Source: Actinacidiphila guanduensis (GTDB lineage Bacteria > Actinomycetota > Actinomycetes > Streptomycetales > Streptomycetaceae). Taken from it: 64,000 nt of DNA. This document shows, in pieces, positions 1 through 8,677 of the stretch. The notes under the pieces were generated by a model. The model searched no databases. It was not told the DNA's origin and saw only the letters and a list, made by a program, of their open reading frames with translations. Where the stretch lies: assembly GCF_900103985.1 (NCBI RefSeq), contig NZ_FNIE01000002.1:310001-374000 (forward strand), read 5' to 3'. Position numbers and translations under genes: made by a program. The stretch's first letter is position 1, and every line of letters begins with the position of its first letter.

Positions 1-1347
1 GTGGACTTCTGCACTGGCCGAGCCTGGGTGCTTACAGACATGGGGTCAGATACCCAGCAGAACCTATACGCATTTACACACCGAACATTCCTCGAATATT
101 TTGCAGCAAATCAAATCGTTCGCGCCAATTCAAGCCCCGACATGCTTTTCGATGCACTACACGAGCGTATCGCAAAACAAGAATGGGAGGTGGTAGCGCA
201 GTTGGCGGTGCAGACACTCGGGCAGAATGTTGAAGATGGTGGAGATGAATTTCTGGATCTCCTACTATCCGCTGTTGAAGATACGGAGGAGTTTACAAGC
301 AAGCGCAACCTTGCTGCATTTTCGGTCCGCGCGCTCGGTTTCATGGTTCCGCGTCCAGACATTATAGAGCGAATCTGCCGTATCGCCATCAGTTTGGATA
401 TTGAAGAAGTACGCGATGAGGAGTTTCGCGTAACGCTGCTCCAGCAGCTAATGAACTGTAGCCCAGAAAATCTGCAGATGGTTGTCAGGTTCGTTAAGAG
501 TACTCTCGAAAAGGTAGTCGAAAGCAGGCCAAACGATGACGTTCCGTTGTTCTATGCACTAAACATGATTGATGCTAGTTTCCTCTGGCCGGGAAAACAG
601 ATTTGGCGAGACGTTGCAGAAGAGATCAACCTTTCCCTGGCGCCGCTTGTTCCTCGTCACTACGAGAAAGCGTATTGGGCAACCCGCAAGGGAGTCCTTC
701 GTGGCGATGTTTCGGTGAACCAGTTGGTGGAAGGGTTCGGAAGTGGATCCCTGTGGTTCACCACTCGCGGCAGGTCTCTGTGGGCGCCAACATGGAGTTC
801 TCTACTCCTGAATGCTTCGTTCCATCCTCAGGCTCTGCCACCCTCTGACGATTTCATTTCGTCAGATGTTGAGGATTCCTGCTTTAGTGAACTAAGTAGA
901 ATTCTACCCAGGCTAGAGGCTCCGTGGGTGTCTAACAGTGAACTCCGCGAGGCGATTGCCTACGATATCCTACGCTCCTGTGACGGCCCCGTAGGGCGAC
1001 GGTTGGGTACTAATAAGGACGGCGCATTCCTTATGTTCTTGCCCGTCGCTGAGATGCTGGAAAAGACGGGAGAATTTGAACATTTGAGCCGAGGGTACGC
1101 GGAATTTCGCGGCAGAACGTACGGTCTTTTGCGTAAGATCCTCTTCAAGCTTCTGACTGCACGTGTTGACCAAAGCTTCCGTCGGAGTGCGGCGGCAACT
1201 ATTCGAAACCTGGAACTCAGTCCTGAAGTGAAAGATTTTGTTATGGACTGGGCGAGCGGAAATTTCGACCTGGTCGAATTTCACACGGAAGAACAGGTGA
1301 GTTATAGAAGGGCGAGTGTTCAACTATTCGCTGGTCGGGCTGACTAG
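1..1347 (+). CDS. STAND/NACHT-like NTPase, C-terminal part (5' end outside window)
   Basis: The frame is open from the first base, so the true start lies upstream and only the last 448 codons are seen. Residues 25-36 read FTHRTFLEYFAA. This motif is typical of the end of the helical/winged part that follows the NACHT ATPase core in bacterial STAND NTPases. The remaining ~400 residues look like alpha-helical repeats, the usual sensor region, with no membrane segment. The Walker motifs would be upstream and are not visible. Many STAND NTPases are anti-phage sensors that release an effector when they bind a phage product. The reading frame is clearly AT-richer than the chromosome to its right, which suggests recent acquisition. 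The next supportable genes, a HEPN protein and a nuclease, lie on the opposite strand. Family call is good; a defence role is inference. Confidence 0.7.
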   Translation: MDFCTGRAWVLTDMGSDTQQNLYAFTHRTFLEYFAANQIVRANSSPDMLFDALHERIAKQEWEVVAQLAVQTLGQNVEDGGDEFLDLLLSAVEDTEEFTSKRNLAAFSVRALGFMVPRPDIIERICRIAISLDIEEVRDEEFRVTLLQQLMNCSPENLQMVVRFVKSTLEKVVESRPNDDVPLFYALNMIDASFLWPGKQIWRDVAEEINLSLAPLVPRHYEKAYWATRKGVLRGDVSVNQLVEGFGSGSLWFTTRGRSLWAPTWSSLLLNASFHPQALPPSDDFISSDVEDSCFSELSRILPRLEAPWVSNSELREAIAYDILRSCDGPVGRRLGTNKDGAFLMFLPVAEMLEKTGEFEHLSRGYAEFRGRTYGLLRKILFKLLTARVDQSFRRSAAATIRNLELSPEVKDFVMDWASGNFDLVEFHTEEQVSYRRASVQLFAGRAD

Positions 1348-2176
1348 GGGCTGTCCCGTGAGTGATCTTCGGACGGCCGCAGACTGACAGGAGCCCCGGT
1401 GGTCTGGTCTTGTCGGTCTGCGAGCCGTGGGCAGCGCCTCCATGCCTTCGTGATGCGCCCCTGGACGGTACGAAGGATGGCCGATCAGTTTGTCGAACTG
1501 CTCGGAACGGCTCCCGCCAGCATCGATGGCGGCAAGCTGAGGTTCATCCGATGACGCCTGTGCACCACGCTCTCGAAATCTGGAAGGTCTGCTACGACCG
1601 GGCGGCCTTCGGCTGGACGGTCCACACGGACTACGCCGACCCACTGGCCGGCGGGCAGCGCCCCGCTCGCCCCCGCGGGCGCCGCCAGCGTCACTCGCTA
1701 CGGGCCGTCCTCCCTACACTTCGTCCGCGGCTCCCACGGGGCTGCTACTCCTGGCCGACACCCACCCCCCCCGGGGACCGGGAGTGGTCGTTCACGCCGA
1801 CCGACGACGAGCCAGCCCGACTTGCGAAAGCGACGCTTCTCGCTCGTTAGCGTGGTGATCAGGGGTTGGAGCGGGCATCTGTCACCAAGCTGCGGAACCG
1901 CGGCGAAGAGCCCAAGGCCCGCCGCCGCGACTACCTGTTCCGGCAGGCCGTCGCCGAATGGTCCTGGCAATACGCCAAGGTCACGGGCATGGCTCTCGGG
2001 GACCTCGCAAAGCTCAAGGGAAGTATCCTCTGTTGCCCGGAGCCTCCCACCGGAGATAGCCCAAGCGACAGCGAGAGTCCTGGAGCATTGGAATGAAACA
2101 TCGAAGTACGACGAGACGAGTCTGAGCAAAGCACCGGCCAGGCTGCGGCGCGAATGAGCTGTATCAGACCCATACT
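1348..2176. other. Decayed intergenic stretch, no supportable gene
   Basis: No convincing protein is visible on either strand. Just after the NTPase stop, bases 1347-1361 read GGGGCTGTCCCGTGA, which resembles the end of some Streptomyces insertion sequences, but no matching opposite end was seen. Two short frames (1477-1554 and 1551-1850) overlap by ATGA as coupled genes do. The second loses protein-like composition after about 40 codons. A further short frame at 1866-2096 is likewise unrecognised. The stretch reads like the remains of one or more genes with frameshifts. Confidence 0.5.
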
Positions 2177-2824
2177 TCAGAGGGCGCCCGCGAGCGCAGT
2201 GCGCACGGGTTGGATCAGGCTTTTGAAACCGTCTTCCGGATGCCAGCGAACGATCAAAATCGCAAACCCCTGGCGCGTGATGCTATTTGCGTATTCCAGC
2301 AGATTTGGTGGAATCGTTGCGCTCGTGACGAGCAACCCCGCCATTTTTTCGCGACTACGATCTCTTGCACGACTGAGGGCCGCTTGAAGCTGCAACACAG
2401 CCTCGCTCCTAATCGAAGCGTCTGTGCGAGAATAATGTTTGGCTTCGACGAACAGTTTTTTGCCTGATGTGACCACGGCAATGTCGTATTCTTGATCCCC
2501 TTGGCTGCCGCCTTGCTCGGTAAACCCGGTAGGATCTAGTGCTGAAATTACCTTTTCGAGAGCTGTGTAAAGCGCTAGCTCATATTGGTAGGCGGAAAGC
2601 CAGCTGCCAGCTACTTTCTCCTGGGCGGAATCTTTCGCTGCATCTAGAACATGCACGGGAAATGGTAGCGTCGCGGGGGGCTCATCTTCGCCCGCAACTG
2701 CGACATCCACGAGGATACGTCGAGCTAGCCCTTCGCCATATGTGCCCACCACGACACCTTCAATGACGTCCAACCCCCAGGGGACGGCTACCGTCTGCCC
2801 GATCGTGTAGTCGGTTTCTGTCAT
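2177..2824 (-). CDS. PD-(D/E)xK-type restriction endonuclease-like protein
   Basis: 215 residues. The start is the ATG at 2824 (MTETDYTIGQ), preceded by GAGGG about 6 bases upstream and 8 bases after the stop of the HEPN gene, so the two are an operon. Residues 1-75 look like a small beta-barrel. Residues ~95-205 carry the nuclease signature: a region ending QEYDIAVV (Asp), then a strand with VEAKHYS (Glu-x-Lys), the Mrr-like arrangement of PD-(D/E)xK enzymes. A LLVTSATIP strand follows, as in many restriction-type folds. No helicase or DNA-recognition domain is attached. A nuclease acting in defence or in the mobile element is likely. Its target is unknown, and an RNA or DNA substrate cannot be told apart from sequence alone. 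Confidence 0.7.
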   Translation of the reverse strand: MTETDYTIGQTVAVPWGLDVIEGVVVGTYGEGLARRILVDVAVAGEDEPPATLPFPVHVLDAAKDSAQEKVAGSWLSAYQYELALYTALEKVISALDPTGFTEQGGSQGDQEYDIAVVTSGKKLFVEAKHYSRTDASIRSEAVLQLQAALSRARDRSREKMAGLLVTSATIPPNLLEYANSITRQGFAILIVRWHPEDGFKSLIQPVRTALAGAL

Positions 2825-2832
2825 GTCAACCC

Positions 2833-3504
2833 TCACCACGGTCGCTGGATTCCCAGAAGGGCGGATAGGTAGGTGCCGACAACGTCGTCCATGCAGACGC
2901 AGAGTTCGTCTAGCATCTTGTGCCATGATTGAAGGGTTGGAACGTCGAGGTTGTAGCCATCGCCGTTTAGCCGTAGTATTTTTCCTGTGTCGTCATGAGC
3001 TACCCCGTTGCGCATTTCGACAATTTTTCGGAGTTCTTTTTCCCATGTATTGGCGCGCTTGTCTGCGGCTTGCATGGTGGGCCAAAAAGTTAAACCAAGG
3101 CGAGAGAAATCCCTCTTTACGGCGTCATCGTGTGCGTTGCCCTTATTGAGTGCTCGATCTGCCGTCATGCGCTCGCGAAGGATAGTCTCTAGGTTTGTAC
3201 TCCCTGCTGCTACGTGGCGAACAAAAACTTCTGTCGCTTCGTCATGTAGTCCGCGGGCGAACCCTTGGAACTCCGTGGCCATCCGCTGAAGGACCATCGC
3301 GAGAGCCGCCTCAGCGTGCCACGCTGCGGACTGGGGGCCTGAGAGCTGGCTGTGCAAGTTCCAGAGGAGAGTGATCTTCCCTCGGCGGCTGTTGTTCCAG
3401 TCGGTGAGAGCAAGCGAGGTCACCCGCCGAGCATAGAGCTTGGGTCTGATGTTCCGTGCGGTGGCCCAGTGGAGCGGAACGCTTTCTGCTGGCTGACGAG
3501 CCAT
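2833..3504 (-). CDS. HEPN-domain protein, first gene of a HEPN-nuclease pair
   Basis: 223 residues, probably cytoplasmic with no signal peptide or membrane segment. Near residues 160-170 it reads EMRNGVAHDD, which fits the R-X4-6-H motif of HEPN domains. In many of these proteins that motif is the catalytic site of a metal-independent ribonuclease. The protein is mostly helical, as HEPN proteins are. The assigned ATG at 3504 has a weak ribosome site, so the start is less certain than the family. The nuclease gene begins 8 bases downstream. HEPN proteins often work in toxin-antitoxin or abortive-infection systems, and the nearby STAND NTPase and CRISPR remnant make a defence role plausible. 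I do not know this exact pairing as a named system. Confidence 0.65.
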   Translation of the reverse strand: MARQPAESVPLHWATARNIRPKLYARRVTSLALTDWNNSRRGKITLLWNLHSQLSGPQSAAWHAEAALAMVLQRMATEFQGFARGLHDEATEVFVRHVAAGSTNLETILRERMTADRALNKGNAHDDAVKRDFSRLGLTFWPTMQAADKRANTWEKELRKIVEMRNGVAHDDTGKILRLNGDGYNLDVPTLQSWHKMLDELCVCMDDVVGTYLSALLGIQRPW

Positions 3505-3587
3505 GCACGGGCCAGGCGAGCCGATCCGGTCTGCTCGTCTCGGTTCCGGTCCAGGTCAGAGAGTTAGGAGGCCCGTGGGGCGGGGGC

Positions 3588-3644
3588 CTCTTGAAAACCG
3601 TCGTGGCAGCGATGTCACCGTGGGTTCAAATCCCACAGCCTCCG
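3588..3644 (+). other. tRNA-Ser(UGA) 3' fragment, attachment-site scar
   Basis: These bases match the 3' part of a tRNA-Ser. CTTGAAA is the anticodon loop (anticodon TGA), followed by the long variable arm, a TpsiC arm (GTGGGTTCAAATCCCAC) and the acceptor end GCCTCCG. The 5' half is not a tRNA: the D arm is missing and the bases before the loop do not pair with ACCGT after it. Streptomyces integrative elements use tRNA 3' ends as attachment sites and leave such fragments at one junction. An integrase remnant lies 160 bases away. Confidence 0.75.
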
Positions 3645-3661
3645 CGCAGCTAGCCAACACG

Positions 3662-3705
3662 CAGGTGGGGGCGGCCCCCGTACGAACGGGAGCCGCCCCC
3701 ACCTG
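3662..3705. terminator. GC-rich hairpin, probable terminator
   Basis: CAGGTGGGGGCGG at the left pairs exactly with CCGCCCCCACCTG at the right, around an inner CCCGT/ACGGG pair. It directly follows the tRNA-Ser 3' fragment, as tRNA terminators often do, so it may have been carried along with the attachment site. Confidence 0.65.
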
Positions 3706-3805
3706 TTGCGTTGTCCCGCGGCTGTGCCGTCGTATCCCGTCTGCGACCAGTGCGTGTGGTCAACCTGTGGTCAGGTTTGCCGTCGAGGCCGGCGGCCACG
3801 TTCCG

Positions 3806-3985
3806 CTATCGGTCCTGGTCGGCGAGGGCGCGGCTGATCAGGTCGTTGGCGTGATGCTGAACGCCCCGCAGGATCTTGGCGTAGAAGCGGAAGAGGACGG
3901 CGACGCTGTGCCCGGCGCGCCTGGCGACCTCGACGGGGTCGACGCCCGACGTTCCTCCAGGAGTAGCCGTGCCGTACTGCCTCCG
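3806..3985 (-). pseudogene. Tyrosine integrase, C-terminal remnant
   Basis: Only about 60 codons remain in frame, ending at the stop codon at 3806. They read GVDPVEVARRAGHSVAVLF followed by a helix containing FYAKIL. This is the C-terminal end of Streptomyces phage/AICE tyrosine recombinases, with the His of box II (GHS) and the nucleophile Tyr in FRFYAKIL. A TAG at 3986-3988 closes the frame on the N-terminal side, and the catalytic Arg/Lys region is absent, so the gene is dead. It lies beside the tRNA-Ser 3' fragment, which fits an old integrative element that used that tRNA. Confidence 0.75.
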
Positions 3986-4008
3986 CTAGGTCAGGGCCCC
4001 TGGGCTCG

Positions 4009-4323
4009 ATGCTCGCCGCCGACGACAATGTCTCGGTGAAGACCTGGACGGACAGCCTCCCGCAGATCCCTTTTCCCTACCGTGGGCTGCCGGCAGGCGG
4101 CCCCTGGTTGACTCAGGAGGAGGCCGCGTCCTATCTGGGCATCGGTCCCTACCACTTGAACGCACTGACGTCTGTCACCCACCGGATCGACATGGTTCGC
4201 ACTACGGGCCGCGAACTGGCAGTCACCCGTGCCAGTGTTGAGGCGGAGAAGAAATGGCGTACAACCGCTGCTCCCTGGCGGAAGGTCGCACGTCTTCTCA
4301 AGGACATTCTCAGGGCGATGTGA
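4009..4323 (+). CDS. Excisionase-like helix-turn-helix protein
   Basis: 104 residues. Residues ~32-52 read PWLTQEEAASYLGIGPYHL, the helix-turn-helix pattern of MerR-like excisionase proteins that accompany tyrosine integrases. The C-terminal part is basic and helical. The ATG at 4009 has no clear ribosome site, and a GTG at 4036 is an alternative. The stop codon coincides with the point where cas3 homology begins on the other strand, so the 3' end may have been made by the same rearrangement. It is divergent from the integrase remnant rather than co-directional as in intact xis-int pairs, so this is a mosaic. Whether it is expressed is unknown. Confidence 0.5.
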   Translation: MLAADDNVSVKTWTDSLPQIPFPYRGLPAGGPWLTQEEAASYLGIGPYHLNALTSVTHRIDMVRTTGRELAVTRASVEAEKKWRTTAAPWRKVARLLKDILRAM

Positions 4324-5415
4324 ACTGGTGGCCCGGGTCGGTAACGCCACCATGCAGCCGCCCGCGCCCGTCCGTGCGGCAAGGATCTCGGCTGCCGCAA
4401 GTGCCGCCTCCGTCTTGCCCTCGGCCATCGGGGCCTCGATGATCAGCAGGCCCGCGGGGTCCATCTCGCGGGCGACCCGTACGGCCTCTTCCTGTACGGG
4501 GCGGATCGTGGCACCGTCCGGCAGGTCGAAGCGGCGTGCGAACAATTCCGATGCGGGGTCGTCGGGTTCGTCCGGTTCCCAGGGGGCGGGCAGGTCCAGT
4601 CCCTGCCAGGCGGCCTCCAGCCTGTGCTTCGTTGTCTGTCGGCCCGCGCCTTTGTCTCCGCTCGCGTGTCGTGTCACGTAGGGGAAGAGTTCGGCCGAGC
4701 TGGCGATCCAGTCGGCCAGGATCACCAGGGCCGTCAAGGTCACCTGGGCGCATTGCGGGAGTTTCACGTCTCGCCATGCGTCGAGCCTGTCCGTGGCGCT
4801 TGCGGCTCGCGCGCACGCGTCCAGGAGTTCGAACTGGACGGTTTTCCAGGTGGCCTCGCTCGGGCCCTTCGTCCTCAGCAGCTCCGGGTGCAGGTCGAGG
4901 TCGTGAATCCGCTGAGGGCCGGGGTGTACTCCGTGGTGCCCGCCGATGACGATGGCGAACTGCCGGCTGGAGCGTTCGGCCCAGCCGTGGCGTTCGGTCA
5001 GCCACTCCTGGAGCAGCAGTTGTCCGGCGAGCCCGTGAGGACCCATTGTCCGGTCCTCACCGAACTGCTTCTCGTACGGCATCGCCAGCCCGATGTCCCG
5101 CATCGCGTTCGCCAGGGGTTCCACCTGGCATGCGAAGGCGGGCGTGGCCTTGCCGACGTCGTGGCTCGCGGCCAGCCACACGGCGAGCTTTCGCCCGTCC
5201 CCGATTCCGCCGGGCAGGGCCTCGCTGACCAGCACCTTGACGTTGTGGGGCAGCCACACGTCCCACAGCCGACCGGCCACGGCGCCGCTGTCGGCCATGT
5301 GCCGCCACAAGGGCAACCAGTCGTCGGTGGGCCGGTCGTGCTTCCCCCACGCGGCCCGCGCGGCAGCCGGGAGGCGGTCGAACGCCTCATCGAAAGCCGG
5401 GTCGGTGCTGTTCAC
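4324..5415 (-). pseudogene. cas3: Type I-E cas3 helicase-nuclease, truncated after helicase motif Ia
   Basis: A GTG start at 5415 opens 364 codons of an I-E Cas3, the nuclease-helicase that degrades Cascade-marked DNA. The HD nuclease domain is intact by eye: H39, the H85-D86 pair (LAASHDVGKA), H160-H161 (GGHHG) and D235. RecA domain 1 begins with a Walker A (EAPMAEGKTEAAL, about 328-340) and motif Ia (ALPTRATS). Homology stops at base ~4323 and the frame then reads antisense through the excisionase-like gene. The DEAH box, second RecA domain and C-terminal domain (about 60% of a ~950-residue protein) are missing. The usual downstream cse1-cse2-cas7-cas5-cas6-cas1-cas2 genes are absent. A separate HD nuclease activity could survive, but interference as Cas3 should not. 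Confidence 0.85.
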
Positions 5416-5527
5416 GGCAGTAGTGGACAGTATGCAGTCGCCGCCATGGGCGGCAAGTCGCTATCTGCACGATGTTGATCGCTTTTGACTATGTGGAGCC
5501 GAAGTCTGTACGTCCGGCATGGGACTG

Positions 5528-8238
5528 GGGAACAGCCCCGCGTGCGCGGGGACCACATCGGCGGTGGAATCGTGCTCGACCTCGCCGGGGGAACAGCCCC
5601 GCATGCGCGGGGACCACACGTACGGCGGGTGGCAGTCTGAGCGCGTGAGGGGAACAGCCCCGCATGCGCGGGGACCACGTCGCCCCCGACGGCACGGTGG
5701 AGCACCTGGAGGGAACAGCCCCGCATGCGCGGGGACCACTCGATGATCCCGGCGAGGTACGGCCACGACTGGGGAACAGCCCCGCATGCGCGGGGACCAC
5801 CCGAAGGGCCGAACCTGCCCCGCGCGGCCCGGGGGAACAGCCCCGCATGCGCGGGGACCACCCAACGGGTGGGATCACCAATCGCTTGGAGCGGGGAACA
5901 GCCCCGCATGCGCGGGGACCACGGCACGGTAGCGCCGCGTGACGCTGCGTGTATGGGAACAGCCCCGCATGCGCGGGGACCACGGGGCCTCCTACTGAGA
6001 GATGTTGACGGTGGCGGGAACAGCCCCGCATGCGCGGGGACCACGGCACGGTAGCGCCGCGTGACGCTGCGTGTATGGGAACAGCCCCGCATGCGCGGGG
6101 ACCACGGGGCCTCCTACTGAGAGATGTTGACGGTGGCGGGAACAGCCCCGCATGCGCGGGGACCACCAGTTCGACAACCAGAAGGAGCCCGGCGAGCAGG
6201 GAACAGCCCCGCATGCGCGGGGACCACTGGGCCGCGGCAAGCCACCCGGCCTTCCCCGAGGGAACAGCCCCGCATGCGCGGGGAACACTTCTCCTCCTCG
6301 GCGGCCTGCACGGCGTACTCGGGAACAGCCCCGCATGCGCGGGGACCACAGCTGCCGCGACGCTCACCAGCTCCACGACGAGGGAACAGCCCCGCATGCG
6401 CGGGGACCACCACAGGCGGCTGCCGGTGGAGTTCGGGAAGAAGGGAACAGCCCCGCATGCGCGGGGACCACTGGTTGATGTAGCAGGGCACGAGGCCCCG
6501 CTTGGGAACAGCCCCGCATGCGCGGGGACCACCCCTCGAAGGACTGCGGCGGCTCGGAGACGCCGGGAACAGCCCCGCATGCGCGGGGACCACAGGCCCT
6601 TGATGCCCGTGCGGTCCGCCGCGATGGGAACAGCCCCGCATGCGCGGGGACCACACTGTGCCCGGGTGGAGAAGATCGTCTCCGACGGGAACAGCCCCGC
6701 ATGCGCGGGGACCACGGGTTGTCGAGGTGCGCGGCTGCGCCCTCCACGGGAACAGCCCCGCATGCGCGGGGACCACCTGCTCGACACCTTTAACGAGTAC
6801 AGCGTTCAGGGAACAGCCCCGCATGCGCGGGGACCACGGTGCTGACGCCCGTCTGCTCGGAGAGCCGACGGGAACAGCCCCGCATGCGCGGGGACCACGT
6901 GCCCACCTGGGCGCAGACGCTGATCACGATGGGAACAGCCCCGCATGCGCGGGGACCACGTCGGCTGCGACAGCGTCGCCGTGGAGTACAGGGGAACAGC
7001 CCCGCATGCGCGGGGACCACCGCCGCTGGTACGCGGACGCGTGTGCCGCCGAGGGAACAGCCCCGCATGTGCGGGGACCACGCACCCGGGACGGCCGGAC
7101 TCGGTGACGCCGGGGGAACAGCCCCGCATGCGCGGGGACCACTTTGTGAGCTGCGTGGCCCTTGGAGTCGAGCAGGGAACAGCCCCGCATGCGCGGGGAC
7201 CACCGCCTACGGCACACACCTGCGGGCCGTGACGGGAACAGCCCCGCATGCGCGGGGACCACAGGGTGCCCGTCAGGCCATCCCACTCAGTCGTGGGAAC
7301 AGCCCCGCATGCGCGGGGACCACACCCGCGCCTGCTTGCAGTGCTCCCGCAGCCTGGGAACAGCCCCGCATGCGCGGGGACCACCGCTTCAACAGGCCGA
7401 AGTACGGCGAGCGGGGGGGAACAGCCCCGCATGCGCGGGGACCACAGCGTCGGAGGGCGCCCGCCCTGCGCGCCGATGGGAACAGCCCCGCATGCGCGGG
7501 GACCACCAGACGCCCGGCAAGCCGGGCCCGGACGACTGGGGAACAGCCCCGCATGCGCGGGGACCACGCCGCCAAGCGCCTGCGCGTGTCCGCGGCGCAG
7601 GGAACAGCCCCGCATGCGCGGGGACCACCGCGGGTCCGCGCACCCGGGCGGCGATCAGCGGGGAACAGCCCCGCATGCGCGGGGACCACCCCGATGAGAA
7701 GTTCACCGTGGGCGGGGTCACGGGAACAGCCCCGCATGCGCGGGGACCACATTCCGTGCGATCTCCCTTCTCTCAGGTACATGGGAACAGCCCCGCATGC
7801 GCGGGGACCACCCACCTTCCCGCCGTCGATCTCAGCGCGGAATGGGAACAGCCCCGCATGCGCGGGGACCACCCACCTTCCCGCCGTCGATCTCAGCGCG
7901 GAATGGGAACAGCCCCGCATGCGCGGGGACCACACGTCCGCGCAATCCAACCCCCTTCGGGCGGAGGGAACAGCCCCGCATGCGCGGGGACCACGGACGC
8001 TCTTGCCGAACCCCTTTTTCCCGCTGAGGAACAGCCCCGCATGCGCGGGGACCACACCGTCCAGTCCGCGCTTACCGACCCGGCCGGGGGAACAGCCCCG
8101 CATGCGCGGGGACCACGCCTCCAAGATGGGGGTTCAAGGACCGCCGCCGGGAACAGCCCCGCATGCGCGGGGACCACGAAGACCGATTCCGGACACAAGA
8201 AAACCCACCGGGAACAGCCCCGCATGCGCGGGGACCAC
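5528..8238 (-). CRISPR. Type I-E CRISPR array, 45 repeats and 44 spacers
   Basis: The repeat is 29 bases. On the plus strand it starts GGGAACAGCCCC and ends GCGCGGGGACCAC, an imperfect palindrome. On the minus strand it starts GTGGTCCCCGCGC, the sense of I-E crRNA repeats, so transcription should run right to left. I counted 45 copies, spaced 61 bases apart with one 59-base interval (7175 to 7234), giving 43 spacers of 32 and one of 30. Variant repeats: the first at 5528 (GCGTGC for GCATGC), 6260 (GGGGAACAC end), 7053 (CATGTGC) and 8027 (first base A). The variant end copy at 5528 marks the old, trailer end. Spacers 7 and 9 are the same, as are 8 and 10, and 38 and 39. Both flanks lack cas1/cas2. 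Confidence 0.97.
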
Positions 8239-8345
8239 ACTCCGTGACCAGCGCGTTTATAGCGCCGGACGCGCGGTTTTGCTTACTTCCATAGGGTCGG
8301 GCATTTTGGAATTACTAGGGCAAGAGGGCATAGCTCCGATGTGCG
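8239..8345 (-). promoter_or_regulatory. CRISPR leader
   Basis: This strip, directly upstream of the array in its direction of transcription, is distinctly AT-richer than the flanking DNA, with runs such as GCGTTTATAGC and GGCATTTTGGAATTACTAG. That fits an I-E leader holding the promoter and integration signals. It adjoins the most uniform repeats, while the degenerate repeat is at the opposite end. Confidence 0.65.
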
Positions 8346-8677
8346 TCATCGCGTCGAGTTAACCACGCTGTCCGAAGACATGACTGGGCGTCGGCTTCAT
8401 GGGTGGGCGGCGCCTTTTGCGAGGAGTACCCGCCGTGCCCAGACGGGTTGTTCTGGGCCCCGCGTAGGGGGCGGATCTGCTGGGCTCCCTGGCTTCCCAG
8501 CGCAGTTACAAGCGCCCGAGTGGGGCGGTTCCGGGGCTGCTCGGGGAGCCGCACTCACCGGAGCCTGGGGGCCCTCGCACAATGGGGCGGGGTCGAGCGT
8601 CGGTGCGGTGCGGCGGGTGCGCCGGCGGGCGCCGTGGTAGGCAGGGAAGCCCTGGCGTTGGGAGAGGTGGGGTCGGT

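Noticed and set aside
1347..1368. An insertion-sequence end (GGGGCTGTCCCGTGA)
   Set aside because: No matching inverted end and no transposase were found in the next kilobases, so it is only mentioned as a resemblance.
3567..3644. A complete 78-base tRNA beginning GGAGGC and ending GCCTCCG
   Set aside because: The ends can pair, but there is no D arm, and the bases before the anticodon loop do not pair with those after it. Only the 3' part is tRNA.
5412..8362. Long open frames across the array on both strands with repeated MRGDH/HARGP or MRGCS/GPRACGAVP peptides
   Set aside because: They are translations of the CRISPR repeats read through the spacers; the 61-base spacing is not a multiple of three, so frames cycle and no gene is implied.
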